Below are positions 48,976 to 62,025 of a stretch of DNA of 64,000 nt, piece by piece. The position numbers were made by a program, and so were the translations under genes. Under the pieces are notes generated by a model. That model was not told the origin of the DNA. It searched no databases and saw only the letters and a list, made by a program, of their open reading frames with translations. The stretch lies in the NCBI GenBank assembly GCA_013397115.1, contig VWZW01004700.1, forward strand, positions 2,403,309 to 2,467,308, given 5' to 3'. Positions within the stretch are counted from its first letter, which is position 1. Each line of letters starts with the position of its first letter. The DNA is from Edolisoma coerulescens. Its lineage: Eukaryota > Chordata > Aves > Passeriformes > Campephagidae.

Positions 48976-51900
48976 CTAGAGGAAAAGAAAACAATGAAGT
49001 CAACCAAACAGAAAGAAAATAAATGTGGGGAGAACTTAGTAAAGGTTCTATAATTCCTGTTACCGTTTTTCCATCAATTCAATCCTGTACTACAAAAGTT
49101 AACACAAAAATAGCTGGACAACAAAAAATTAATACTTTCACTAACTTTACTTTAAAAAAGAAACTTGTCAATTAAATATTCATTTCAACTGAATATATTT
49201 CTTCTAGCTTCATTTCTGTTGAAACATTCCTTCAGAGACAGAGCCCTGCAGATCACCAAAACAGGTATGAGAAACTACCTAATTGTATGAGTTTACATGC
49301 CTATTCATGAAACCACCTCAGATGGTTCCAAGATGTCAGACTCATATCCTTCCTAATATCGCTAATTGAAGTTGATTCATAAAGCAAAATATTTTTGCAG
49401 ACTTCTGTAACAGTAAAACATGACCCCAGAAAAGATAAATGAACTGAGAGCACCTGCTCCTCTTGAGCTTCTATACAGTTCATTCAACATAAGGAATTCA
49501 GAAGCAGAAACATGGCTCATAATTACAGAATGTGATATAAGCCTCACAAGATGAGATTCGCAGACACAGAAAACCATAATTAGCTGAATCTAGGATTTTA
49601 AAGACACCAGTAGTATTCCCATTACATTGCAGAATGACAGTTTAACTACAAGGCTCAAGTGTAAGAAAGCCAAAAGAAGTAATGCAAATATTCTTGTAAA
49701 TGTATTAAAAGAACAGGTTAAAGAGGATGCAAGCACAGCTTTTGACCTAAGCCAAATTACTTTGATAGACGTAATCTCTTGTTGAAAACGTGAAAAATGC
49801 TTTCTGGGTCATGCCACTTATCATATCACACACTTTGTTCACAAAAAGAAGCTTTGGGGAACAAATATCAAGTACCACAGCATGAACTATAATATTCTTA
49901 AGTCCTCTTAACACCAAAAAGCAAGCAGCTTAAACTGTGCCCGGTTTTTGTACAGGACAGATCATGTGTTTCCCCACATGCTGCCTGGTATTTCTAATAA
50001 TCTCAGAGAAATTACAAAAGGGCATCTTCACATTACTTGCTCTTTGATGTGGATTTTTTTTTCCATTGAAAAAAAACTAAGTAACATGCAATGATACATT
50101 TTAAAAACAAGTCTACAACTTCAAAAGTAACTGAAGAAATTTTTTTCCTTCCACTCTGTACTTAGAACAACAGAACAGGGAAATTTTCTGATAAAATGGA
50201 AATACCATTTCACTAAGAAAGAAAAAAGAAGGGCAAAATAATCTTAGTCGGGGAAAAAATAAAATTAAGACAGAAGCTTTAACTTATTTGGGGCAATTGC
50301 ATAAGACGGACATACTAATACATTAGAAGACTAGATGATAGCTTCTAAAAGGATGAGTTACCACAAAGGATCTGAGATTTTCCAGTTACAAGTACAGTAT
50401 TGAAAAGCAAGCTGTTGGATGTTTTTTAATTTATGGTTATTTGGCAATTTTAGTCACACGGGAAAGTCTCATTCCAGCGCATAAAAACCTCGAAATGGGT
50501 GTTGAGCATCAACTCTGTTTAGAGGACATTTGTTTGTTTTGTTTGTTTACTCATCTCTGACAAACTTCTGATACTTTTCATTAAGGAATGCAAATCTCCT
50601 GAAGACTCTCTCTGAACTTCGAACTGTGGAGCAATTTCATTAGAAAACCACCTCTCTCTCCATGGCACACCTGACAGAGATAAAGCAAGAGCTTCAAGCT
50701 TTTAATAAGCCCAGTGTGATGGAAGCCTCTACATCAACATATATTTTGTCCTCAGCAAAGCTTAACACTCCTTCCTCTCCAGTTTACTGAGAAAACTTAC
50801 ATCATACAGTCTCAATCTAAAATTTTTGAAATAACTTATACTCTTTCTTGGAAACTAGTTCACATGTAGCATGAAAATATTTTTTCAGGTAAGTCACTAT
50901 ACAACTATTTATGTTTTGAACTTGCAGAAAAGCCCAAGCACAATTACCACATTTCCTTCTTTCCCAAGCTCCCTCATGGATTGCAGAGAATGCTGTGCTG
51001 CACCTATTTAATGACTTGGTCTGATAGGATCACATTACACTTGACTTTTAATATTTATGTCAGCTACAAAATAAAGAGAAGGGGGGAGAAGGGAATGGGG
51101 AAATTCTTTTTCTGAAGTGTTAACTCTATCAAGCCTGATTACACTCAGGTCTAACTTTTCTATTGACACACTGCTACAATTCTGTTCAATACATGTTCTC
51201 AAAACTTCACAAAATCTATGCAATATTTTTGAGTATTACAACCAAAGATTAAGTAAGAGTGGTTTAAGCTTCTACCGATTTCAGAGAGCTAGGAATAAAC
51301 ACTAGCACTTTGGCTTTCGAGGAGGGATTGTTTTCTTAAAGGAAAGGGGAGGAAAATCCTTAGAGTTAATTTTGAAACAAAGTCTCAAATCTCAACCTAC
51401 AAATACATTAAATACAATAAGCTTTTTATATTTCCCTGAGCTACAAGTATGTTGTGATGGGAAATGGTTGGAAATCATTTACAGCAAGCTGGACCTAAAC
51501 ACAAGCAAAAATGTACATGTTCCAAAATGGTGCCAAAACACAAAATAAAGTTATCTCGAAATACACCTGTGTGACTTAATCCATATGAAGTAACAGAGTA
51601 CACCTACATTTAAGAAGAATTCAACCTGACATTTGAAAAAAAGGGTGGGTTTTTTTTTTAATCTGGGATAACATCCATTCATTTCCTTACATTACACAAT
51701 TATCAAAAGTATTTTAGAGCTGCATGGGCTGGTTTTGGGTTTTTTGAGCATGAACACACACCATTTTTCACAAGAGTTACTGATACTTTCTTAGCCAAAT
51801 GTATTCTCCAATTACTGAAAGATGATAAGAATGGCCATGAACTTATAAAAACTACATTCCTAAGTACACATATGTCCAAAAGGTTTCTGTATCTGCACAC

Positions 51901-52782
51901 TTCTGCTCAATGTTAACTTTTAAGAGCACACTATTAATTTCTCAAACATGTGGTTGTCTCATAAGCCCAGAAGTAAAACATGTTCATTAAAGAGATGGGG
52001 AAAGTTCCAAGGAAACTGCCAAAACTAGCATAATTATGAAACTATTTAAAACTGGAACCAACTAGAGTCACACGCTGTGTCTAGATCACAGTGATGTCAT
52101 CAGAAACACCCAGCCAAAAAGCACTAAAATTACTGCACTCCCATAAATCCACCTCACACCAGATGACAAACATTTAAAAGTTGAAGTCAAAATCATAATG
52201 GTGGTGGGAAGGGAGTTACATTCTAAAAGAGCTAATAACTATAGTTATGGTATGAGATTTGACAAACGTCCATTCATTTTAGCATTAATGATAGTGATTG
52301 ATTCCAAACAATAGTCACAGCAGTGGAAAACTAAAAATACTCATGATATATCTAGACTGATGATTTTTAGATAAGATAACTCATTTACAAAAGTATCTTT
52401 TCCCACCAGCTTGTATCATAAGTAAAGCCTAGAAAACTTAAATTTGAACAAGAGGTCCTGTTTTGGGGTGTTGTTATGCAAATACGATAAATATAATTTT
52501 GCACCACCAGGCTCCTTTTTCACTTTTGACAGATGTGTCATATCCAGTAGTCAGCTGAAATGTTATTATGAAGCACTATGGTTAGTTCTAGAACTATGCA
52601 AGTCATAAGTAACATGCTAAAGACACCTAGGCTAGTAAAGCCATATTCGAGTTCCTCAGTCAATTTTCTACTGCAATTTAAAACCATTATTACAAGGTTT
52701 AGAGAAAATTACAATTGACAATACCTGAACACAAAACAGACGAGGTTTATTTTGACCTTTCCTAGTAAGTGGAGTTTATAAT

Positions 52783-52820
52783 CTTTGTTCATTATTCTTT
52801 CCTTTGTTCATTATGCTTTC
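52783..52820. repeat. 19 bp tandem duplication with one mismatch
   Basis: Two near-identical units, ctttgttcattattctttc and ctttgttcattatgctttc. In VPS13B intron 3. Confidence 0.85.
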
Positions 52821-53339
52821 CAAATTCAAAATAGACACACTCTCATTTTAAAAATACACAAATCCTATTCAGTGTGCAAGATCTCCAAAATGCCTCAGAG
52901 CACACTTTATGGGAAAATAATGTCCTCTTGGAGACCACTTGGCTATTTATACAAATACTGTCCCTCTGCTTTCATAAAACAAAGCTAGACAAAGAAAACT
53001 GGGTTCCATAAAAACAAAAAACAAGAAACTGTTTAAAACCAATGAATATTATGAATTAAAATTTTAAAACCCAAACTGATTCAAATTACCTACTACACAA
53101 ACTTGCAGTGTTCTCCATCCCATTTTTTCCTTTTCCTCTATAAAATTTGCTTTTTCTCATCCTTTATCACTTCTAAAACAATAAGCTTAATATACTTTAC
53201 AAGTAATTAAAAGATATCTATTCATATTTCTGTAAAATGTATTTTAAATGGCAAGATGCAAAAACTGGGAGAGTGGAACTTATTTCCCACTAGCGGACAG
53301 TGCTCATATGGCCAAGTAGTTGGCTGCGTGTGGCGAGAC

Positions 53340-54430
53340 TAGAAGCAACATTCAGGATGTGTTCATTTTAGCAAGGCCTTTGACAGTCTCCTCACACTCC
53401 TCATTCACAGACTGGTGAGATATCAGCTGGATAGTGGGAGTTCAGTGAAAAAGTGGCTGGACCACTGAGCTTAAAGGGTTGTGATCAGGGTACAAAGTCC
53501 AGCTGATGACTGGTTACTTGTGGCATCCTTCAGGGATCATACCAAGCCAAAGGTGTTTAACATCCACACTAAAGACCTGGAAGACGAGGTAGAGTGCACC
53601 CTCATCAAAACTGTGGATAGTACCAACCTAGGGAGAGGAATCAATGCACTGGTGGGTAGGGCTGCTATTGATAGGGTCCTCGAGGGGCTGAAGAAACAGG
53701 CTGTCAGGAACTCAGTGAAATCCAGATGTAAATGCTGAGTGCTGGAGTACCCTGGATAAAGATACTCTGGAACTGCAGACTAAAAGCCAAACTGCTAGAA
53801 AGCAGCTTTTCAGAAACCAATTCAAGGGTCCCAGGGGACAGCAAGCTGCCCATGAGTCAGCAGCGTGTCCTTGTTGCAAAGGCCAACTGTGTGCTGGGCT
53901 GTATTAGCAAGGGTGAAGCCAGGGGCACAATTATTCTCCTCCTTTAACTCCCTGTGGGACACCGTATGGAACACTACACCCAGTCTAGGTCTCTCCAAGA
54001 CACTCCAGAAGCAGATACTATAGAGGGCCACCATGGTGGTTAGGGTGCAGGAGCAACCTCCTGTGTTCTCTCTCAGGGGAGATTGAGATAAATTAGAGCT
54101 GTCCAGCCTGGAGAAGGGTGATCCGACTGCTGCCTGCAGCTACGTACTGGGAGGGTACACAGAAGTGGGAGCCAGACTCTGTCTGTTGCCACTCATCTTT
54201 TCACAGTACAAATCTGAAACATGCAATTCCAAGCAGACAAAGCTCTTTTTCATCAAAAGGGTGATCAAGTACTGAACTGGCTGCCCAAAGAGATGGTACA
54301 GTCTCAGCCCTTGGAGTTATTCAGCACTTTGCTGGCCAAGCCCTGCAGCAACCTGCTCTACTTGGACTTGCTTTGGGCATGAAGTTGGACTAGATCACCA
54401 CCAGAAATCATTCAAAATTACACTATGATT
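53340..54430 (+). mobile_element. CR1 LINE copy with decayed ORF2 (reverse transcriptase remnant)
   Basis: About 1.1 kb of CR1 reaching from inside ORF2 to the 3' end. Reverse-transcriptase landmarks are readable in pieces. FSKAFD is at 53367-53384. A segment with FNIHTKDLEDEVECTLIK follows, then VDST where active copies have ADDT, so the catalytic Asp pair is lost. MSQQRVLVAKANCVLGCI lies further on. Frames change several times and stops are present. The 3' part has agctgtccagcctggagaag, ggactagatcaccaccagaa and ends near acactatgatt. It sits in VPS13B intron 3, antisense to the gene. Confidence 0.88.
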
Positions 54431-56455
54431 CCCCCGTATACGAAAATGAAAAAAAAAGTAATACAAGTCTTTACAAATATTATCTTTAAAATACGCAAGT
54501 TTCACTAAAATGGTAAGCGTTATCAAGATCTTGCTTTCAAAACGGTATCTGGTTCTTTTCCCCTGCTATAAAATTGCTAATATGCATTATACATAAACAG
54601 AGAAATTGATTCATACGACACTTCTAACCTCACAATAACACTTCTGCTGGCTAACACAGGTTAAGCACTAATTAGAAATTAGTACAGAAAATTAATTTTA
54701 TTATTTTTCTAATGAACAGCAAACTAGAAGCATAAGACTGAAACAGAGAAAATCCAGTGACCTAAATATGACATCTGTACATCTTTCACAAGGTGCGATT
54801 TAATAGTCTAACGCACATTAACCTTAAAATTATGTAAACATATGTATATTTTAAAACTATGACAGTATAAAATACTGAAGACAATTTAGCCAAATCAGGC
54901 TGTATTACAATTTTGCAGAATAATTAAGGAATTCTCTATTACTTATAGAAATTATAGGTTCTATATATACCCTTCTAGTACTTTCAAAAGACTATTTGAG
55001 ACTGTCCATTTTTTTTTTCACTGTAACAAAACTCAATTTTAAATCTTTTCAAATCATGTACTCAGAGACTGAGCTGTCTTTCTCTACGGCAGATGAGAAC
55101 ACGGTGGAAAGACTTTTTTTCTACCAAAGTTTTTTTCAGTACTATTTCATGTAGAAACACGTGAAAAATAAACTCTTAATATTATGTCCCAGATTACAAA
55201 GGAGAAATACCAAGGAATTTGGGGCAGAGATGCAGGGAGTGGGGCAAATAAACAGGGTTTAAGTTTGGTTAACAGAACAGACAAACTGGAGCAATCAAGA
55301 AATAATTTAACCAAGGAGTCAGCCTCCATTTGCCTCTTGTTGCATGTAATCTTGGCTGATGTTAAATTAACAGGAACAACCAGCAGCGATGACCAACAAG
55401 GCACACTTAAGATACCTGCATGATGAGGATGTTACATCCACCTCCCGGTGTTAGCATAAGCCATGTTCTGTTAATTCTATATTAGCATAGCACAATGTGC
55501 TCCAAAATAAAGGTACAAGTTAAAAATCCACATGAATGCTGTGAACAGGCTAAAAAGCTGCCACAGCAGCCCCAAAGGTAAGCCAGGAAGCTTTGTAAGG
55601 AATCAGTTGCACTGATACCTAAAACATGTGCCGTCTTCCTATCGATTTCTGGACAACAATATCTCCCTGTGATGTTGCTACTGTTTTGATCAGCCGATTG
55701 TCCAGGGTATTTGAAAGGAACATTCCTCTGTTTACAAGAAAAGGAGCTGTCAAGCGTCTGAAAGCCTCTGGTGATAAGATCATAGAGCCAAAGATAAATA
55801 GAACAGGCTGTTCTCACTAAGTGGTTCTCAGAAATACACCCCAATTTCTCAACACTCAAGACAGAGCAACAAATAAAATGATTTTGCAAGTTCTTTTTGA
55901 GGGTAGTTGTACAAATACCTTCTTTCTATTGTGTGAAGACAGTTATATTATAAACTGTTAACTGATAATCTAGTAAAGTTTCTGATACATTTACTGCAGT
56001 TTTAAAAAATTATGAGGCCACCTACCATGATGTAAGTGCTTTTTAATAGAAATAAACATCTCCAAATGACTTTTCTGCAATTTCTCCTAGGATAAGCTTT
56101 TTCAAGATTTCACTCTCTCGTGTTACAGGAAGTTTGTGCAGTGCTTTGTTTGGGGAATATGGGTGGGGTGGTGTTAATTCTGTAACATTATTCTGCATTT
56201 AATATCAAACAAAGTGAAGTCTGATCCATGACTAGAGCTCTCAAAGCTACCAAAAAAAAAAAAATAAAACCCTAACTAACCCAATATAAGAAATATTCCC
56301 AGTAGCAACTGAAGGCTATACTGAAGATTTAGCATCACTGTAGAAGCAAAGATGGAAGGGATAAAAAAAGTCACTTCTGACATGTTTGTTCCACAAAAGT
56401 CACAGTGCATAGAACTCTGACTCAGTAACTCTCACACCAGCTTGACTGAAAGGAA

Positions 56456-56495
56456 AAGTCAGGAGGAAAGCCATAAAGTCAGGAGGAAAGCCATA
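56456..56495. repeat. 20 bp perfect tandem duplication
   Basis: Two identical head-to-tail copies of aagtcaggaggaaagccata. The lack of any difference implies a recent replication-slippage duplication. In VPS13B intron 3. Confidence 0.95.
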
Positions 56496-59400
56496 GCAGA
56501 AAGACTAGTGCTAGGTGAGCTCCTTTAGCAAAACTGGTAATGTGGGCTAAAATGGGTCATTTTGCCCCATATATTTTCTGTGACTGAAAATGAGAAAGGA
56601 GAGTGACTGAAACAGTTTAACCCTGAAGGACTGGGAGAAAAGAGCGACAGGAAATACACTCGGGAGAACAGACTGCAAACCTAAGAGAAGTGGCCCACAA
56701 CATTTTTATTCTCTTTTCCAACTTGTGTTCAGAAACAAGTAAATAATATTAAGAGTGATAAAAGAACCGATACCCATTTAAAAAATCTCTCGAAAATTAA
56801 GTCAGAACAAAATAGGATATATATTTCAAGTTTAAACAATTTTTCTCCATACATGAAAACTCCAGACCAGTCTGACTATTTCACTGTCATCCAGCCTAAT
56901 ACACAATTTGAGGCCACATAGAGGAGCATCTCACCCTCTTACAGGTCCAGCTACTGAACTGCAACAAACTGCAACAAACAAACATTTTTCTTACACCAGA
57001 GCGTACATTTTTGTGTGTGCTTTTTGGAAGACACTGTACCAAAGACTGGACATACTCTCATCTTTGTTGCAGGTACCTTGAAATATTGAGAATGGCTGAG
57101 AACTGCTTCTCCAGCATTTATGAGGTATGTTCCTGCAGTGTTCACCACGACACAAAATCGTCGTTGTAATCATGGCTCACTGATTCATTAAACAACACCT
57201 AGGAACCATTAGCAAAAGCTTGATCCATTCAGCTCACTCTCTCATACTCTCTTCCACCTGCCAGAGGGTTAGCACTAGTCTCCAGCACTATTTCAACTGG
57301 CAGCAGACTTCACCAAGACATCACTTTCTTTTGTGGTGGTAGATGACTGAGGGTATTTGTTTCCCTGCATCGTTCTGGTGGGCTGTAGTTCAGCTCCATT
57401 TCACACTTTCTTTAGAGGGCACTTTCCCCCAACACATTTCCTACTGGATTTTATTAGAAAGCCAGACCCCATGTGCAAGAATTCTCTCCACCAAGCACCT
57501 GCCAAGGATGTAGTAATAATTTTTATTACAACATAACCTTGCCACCCACTTCCTCCAGAGAAAGACAGAATACTGTCCAGACCAAATTTTCTCCGAATCC
57601 CAAACACTACTGAACAGTAGACCTACAGCAGGGCCCAGCAAATTGAGTAATCCTCAGCTTTCAAATTTCCATCGTCACAATAAACCTCTGACACAAAACA
57701 GTGAAAGGCCTAAGGAACAAAGCTTTGCCTGGAGAATTTGCTATCCAAGCAAGCTCTTTTCAGTGCTGAACACCATTTGGCTAGTGCTTGGCTTTTGGCA
57801 GTGCTGGGGACAGAAAGAGAGCAAAGAGGTAATGAAATGGCAGTGAATTAAACATGCCAATGTCAGAAGGAAGAGTATACCCCCTAGAGTCTCTCCAGCT
57901 GCTACTGATTTTCGGAAGCGTTTAGGTTATCCTTACAGTGACTAATTCTCCACCAAAATTGTTTGAAACTACACAGTAGGTTCAAAATTTCATGGGGCAC
58001 TGGAAAAAAAGAGGCAGAGAAGACTGAATGACAAAGCCATGCACATCTGGTTTCCTTCAGATTTCAATCTTAAAACCCAATGCAACTGAAAAGCATTTGG
58101 ATCAGAGATTTTATCCTAGCTGTCCTTTCTTCCTCAGTTACTGTATGAGACAGGTCCAAACCAAATTGGAGCTTGTGGCAATTCTTCACAGAATACACAA
58201 CTGGGAATTTTTCCCAAGGCAGTACTTTTCAGGACATTTTTGCCAGTACAGGAAGGTTCAGGTAGAAAGATTTCTCAGCCACAGGCACAGGAAGACTGCA
58301 ACACTGCAGCTTTCACTGCATTCTGCAAATTCAGAAGCATGGGCATTTCATTAAAGAAAAAGTAAGATCTCAGCATACAATACAAACTACAGAAGGAGAT
58401 TGGAACACCAACACAACACTAATAAAAAAATTATTCTCCTTCTTAAAAACTAAGGACAATCTTTACAAAAATAACAGTAACATAGTAATAATAGTATTTA
58501 CAAAAATAATAGCACTTTTTAGTGCTATGTTAAGAAAAAACTTCATTTTCTAACTTATTTCCAGTAGTTCTTCTCATGTAGTATGCTTTTCATGCATTCT
58601 ATGAACATACATATTACACTATGTAATTGTATTAATGCTAGGTATGAATACTAAAAGAGGTTTAACAAATTAAAATCTACTGAGTATAACTGTACATCAA
58701 ATTTTAGATACTTCCATACACCTATCTGAAACATCATTTCTCTTAACTTGCATAGTATCCTTACTTTCCAACTGATCAAATTTTAAACACAGAAGCCCAG
58801 CTGAGAGCCTCATTATTTAGTCGTCTCAAGCCAAACTTCCATATAATTTTCCCAACATGCTTGTCTTCAAACTTTCGAGTACACATTAATAGCTCCGCTG
58901 TATTTCTAACAACTCACTTGAAAATTTGTACTTTATTTTTATTCTTGCTTTTTAAGCTAAACTTCAGACACCATGATGGAGAAGTACAGATTTTCACCAA
59001 ATGTAATTTATCAATTACATCTTATTCAAATAACATTATTTAAAACTACAAAGCTGGCTGAATGGCTGCAAAAACTTCCTGGTTAATCAGTGTTAAAAAG
59101 CACACGTAAGAGCAACTTACTCAAAACATGTAGTTACAGGTTTTGTACTTATAATCAGTCTTTTCTTCTGCAATTGTCAGTCTGTGATGTGTAGAGCATT
59201 TCAGAGAACTTACTGCTATTTATAATGCTCTGCTTTTTAAGTAAGAAAGCTTTTGAAACATTAACTTAAACCTAAATAAACAGTAATTTATCTTCTAAAA
59301 TAGCCAGCAGTCTATCACACAATACCACCAGAATGCTACATATTATGTCAAGTGCAGCTGTCAGCACTACACTGTAAATGTTGCAAAGTTTTACATAAGA

Positions 59401-61995
59401 TGTCTATATTATAACATAACATGTAATTTTTTATTCACATGGCTAATTTAAAATACAGTGTACCTCCTCTCAGGCAGCATGGACTTTATACCAGGATTCA
59501 ACATTTGTTATTCTTTCTAGTGAACACCATGCACAGGTCACTTCCTTACACAAATTCGAAGATTCAGAATTCAAATATACCTTTCTTAGTACTATCTAAA
59601 GGGATGATTTTTAATATCAAATTAAAAAATACCTTCTTCCAAATCTGGGCCAATCATTTTGAATGGAAAATATATTTTATCCTTGGTCAAAGTTACAATG
59701 AAAGAATAAGTACAGGTTTAAAACAAGGTAGGAAAGTGAGTGTCAGAAAGAAATGAAGTTGAGTGCCCAAAGGAACAAAACATATAAACATTCTGAAAGG
59801 AGCTGGGGAGACAGGACTGTTACTGTTTGTGCTCAACTGCGACTCCAGCCACGTGCAACAGGAAGAAATTAGAAACTGGACAACAGGATGGAGAAATAAG
59901 ATTGAAAACAACTTGGGGGAAAAAATATGTATGTGGGAAAGTAAAAAAAGCTTGGAAATATCCTCTAATCTCACATAATGCCAAGAAGGAAAGCTCAGGG
60001 AGCATTTAGTGAGGAAGAAGAAAATACAGTATCTTGTTTCAAATCAAAACATGGAACAACATCTGTAACAAAACTACTGAATAACATCAGCCAAGAAATA
60101 AAAAGTTAAAAAAGAAATTAAAACTCACAGAAATATTCTCTTACATCATTAATTCATGGTGATTTTATCTATTAGTTTACATTGTGAGACCTGTTTTATA
60201 AATTTGACACAAGTAATCTCAAGTAACATACCATTAAGTCATCATCTCATTCTGGTTTCACTAACACTTATTTTACATGGTATACACTGGTTACAATGGT
60301 GGATCGTTGCAGCACCTTCAAAAACTAACCTAAGGTGTACTATTCAAAATACTATACATTCATGTAAGTGCAACTGCATTCATGTCAAACTAAAAGAGCT
60401 TTTCTTGACTGATGCTTTTTATCTGCAGTCCTGAAGAGCAACAGATAATTTCATCACTCAGAAGGTAAATCCCTCACTTTATAAACAAGTCTTTCTGTAA
60501 ACTTCAGGTAATACCAATAATTTAAGGACTAGGACAATCGAGGACTGTCCACCTATGGCAATCACCCAGGGATCATGTTCATGCTTTAGCACCCTCCTGT
60601 GGCACAGACCATGGTCCTTTCACTCCTGAATCCGCCATACACAGACAGACACCCTTCATTTATTCTGTCCAGGCAGGTCTCCTCACTACTCTCCTCTTTC
60701 TCCTTCTCCCTCAAAAAGCCTGTGGACCAAATCTTTACCCCGTATTTCACAGAGTGAACTGAACAAAGTTGGAAACTGCAACTACCACTTCTGAATGTGT
60801 CTTATATATCATTAAAATAAATATCCAAACAGTGTTTCAAAAACTACGTTTGTTCAACAAAACGTATCAACACATACATATTTCTAAAGTGGTCTGGAAA
60901 CGTAAGGCTCTAAAACACATCATTTTGAGTCACGCTTTATTCTGAAATCTTGTCATACAAGCATGGTCAACCGATTCTCAAGACCCATTGTTGTGGGAGG
61001 AACACAAGTTTGTGATTCATTGAACAAAGAGATTAGGTATTTGTTTAATACTTTATAAGAAAAAAATGCATCTAGCTTTCATATAGTTAACAGGCCTGCA
61101 CATTGCTATTTCCAAATTTCCTGGCAAAGAAGCCAGGATGCAAAGAACCACACACCTCCACTTCACGCTGAACAAAATACTGAAGCATTGAGTGCCTAAA
61201 TAGTCCTTTTTGTGTGTTTTTGAGTTTCAAAATCAGATTGTAAGCAGTAATAAAAGGTTCAAAGAAACAATATACTGCATATAAAGGAAGTTACCACAGG
61301 ACATGATTGTGGCAGTGCATCTTATGTATATGAGTCTTAACATAGCCACACAAGCATTTCTAAATATCCATGTTTTTAACTATACTGACTGTGCTCCCTA
61401 CATTGTGACTTTCTATGTTTCTAGAAACACCATCTGGCAGTTAGAACTTCATCCTAATCCTGCTTCCTCTGTGGAATCACACAGGCACACTTACATGTAG
61501 GTAAGTACTTGTACCAAATGATGAACAGCGGATTTCTATCCACAGGTATTCTTTCTTTAAGCTATCCCATACTCCAACAAGCATTAGAATGAAAAGATAT
61601 AGTTTAAGCAGAAAAAACATATAAAAATTAACTTAAAATACAAATAAAGAGTTGCAATTTCAATGTGGTGGCTAAAAAAAATAAGAGATGCCATACTGGA
61701 GATAGACAACCTGTGGGGTCCAGTAGCTCTTTGAAAAATAAATTAGTAACAATGTAGATTAAGAAAAAAGAGCAACTATATTATGATGTCAAAGGTTCAT
61801 GCCAAATCACGATATAGGGTATTTTAAAGTTATCAATTGTATATATAATTTTACAATTTTCATAAAAACTCTAGATGACAAAAAAAAAACAACCCCAAAA
61901 AACACAAACATTCACAGTGCTATCGTTTAACTCCATATAAATCTTTACATTATAAATGTCTAAGCCAAACTTATCTACAAATTTAAGTTATGAAA

Positions 61996-62025
61996 TTCAT
62001 ACAGATATACTTCATACAGATATAC
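61996..62025. repeat. 15 bp perfect tandem duplication
   Basis: Two identical copies of ttcatacagatatac in direct contact, followed by a partial match (agat). In VPS13B intron 3. Confidence 0.95.

Noticed and set aside
53481..53738. Possible host gene with an 85-codon plus-strand frame
   Set aside because: The peptide (FNIHTKDLEDEVECTL) is a decayed CR1 reverse transcriptase.
55482..55889. Minus-strand open stretch of 135 codons in intron 3, considered as the missing VPS13B exon 3
   Set aside because: The translation has no similarity to the expected chorein-side segment and does not end in ...KDGIQ.
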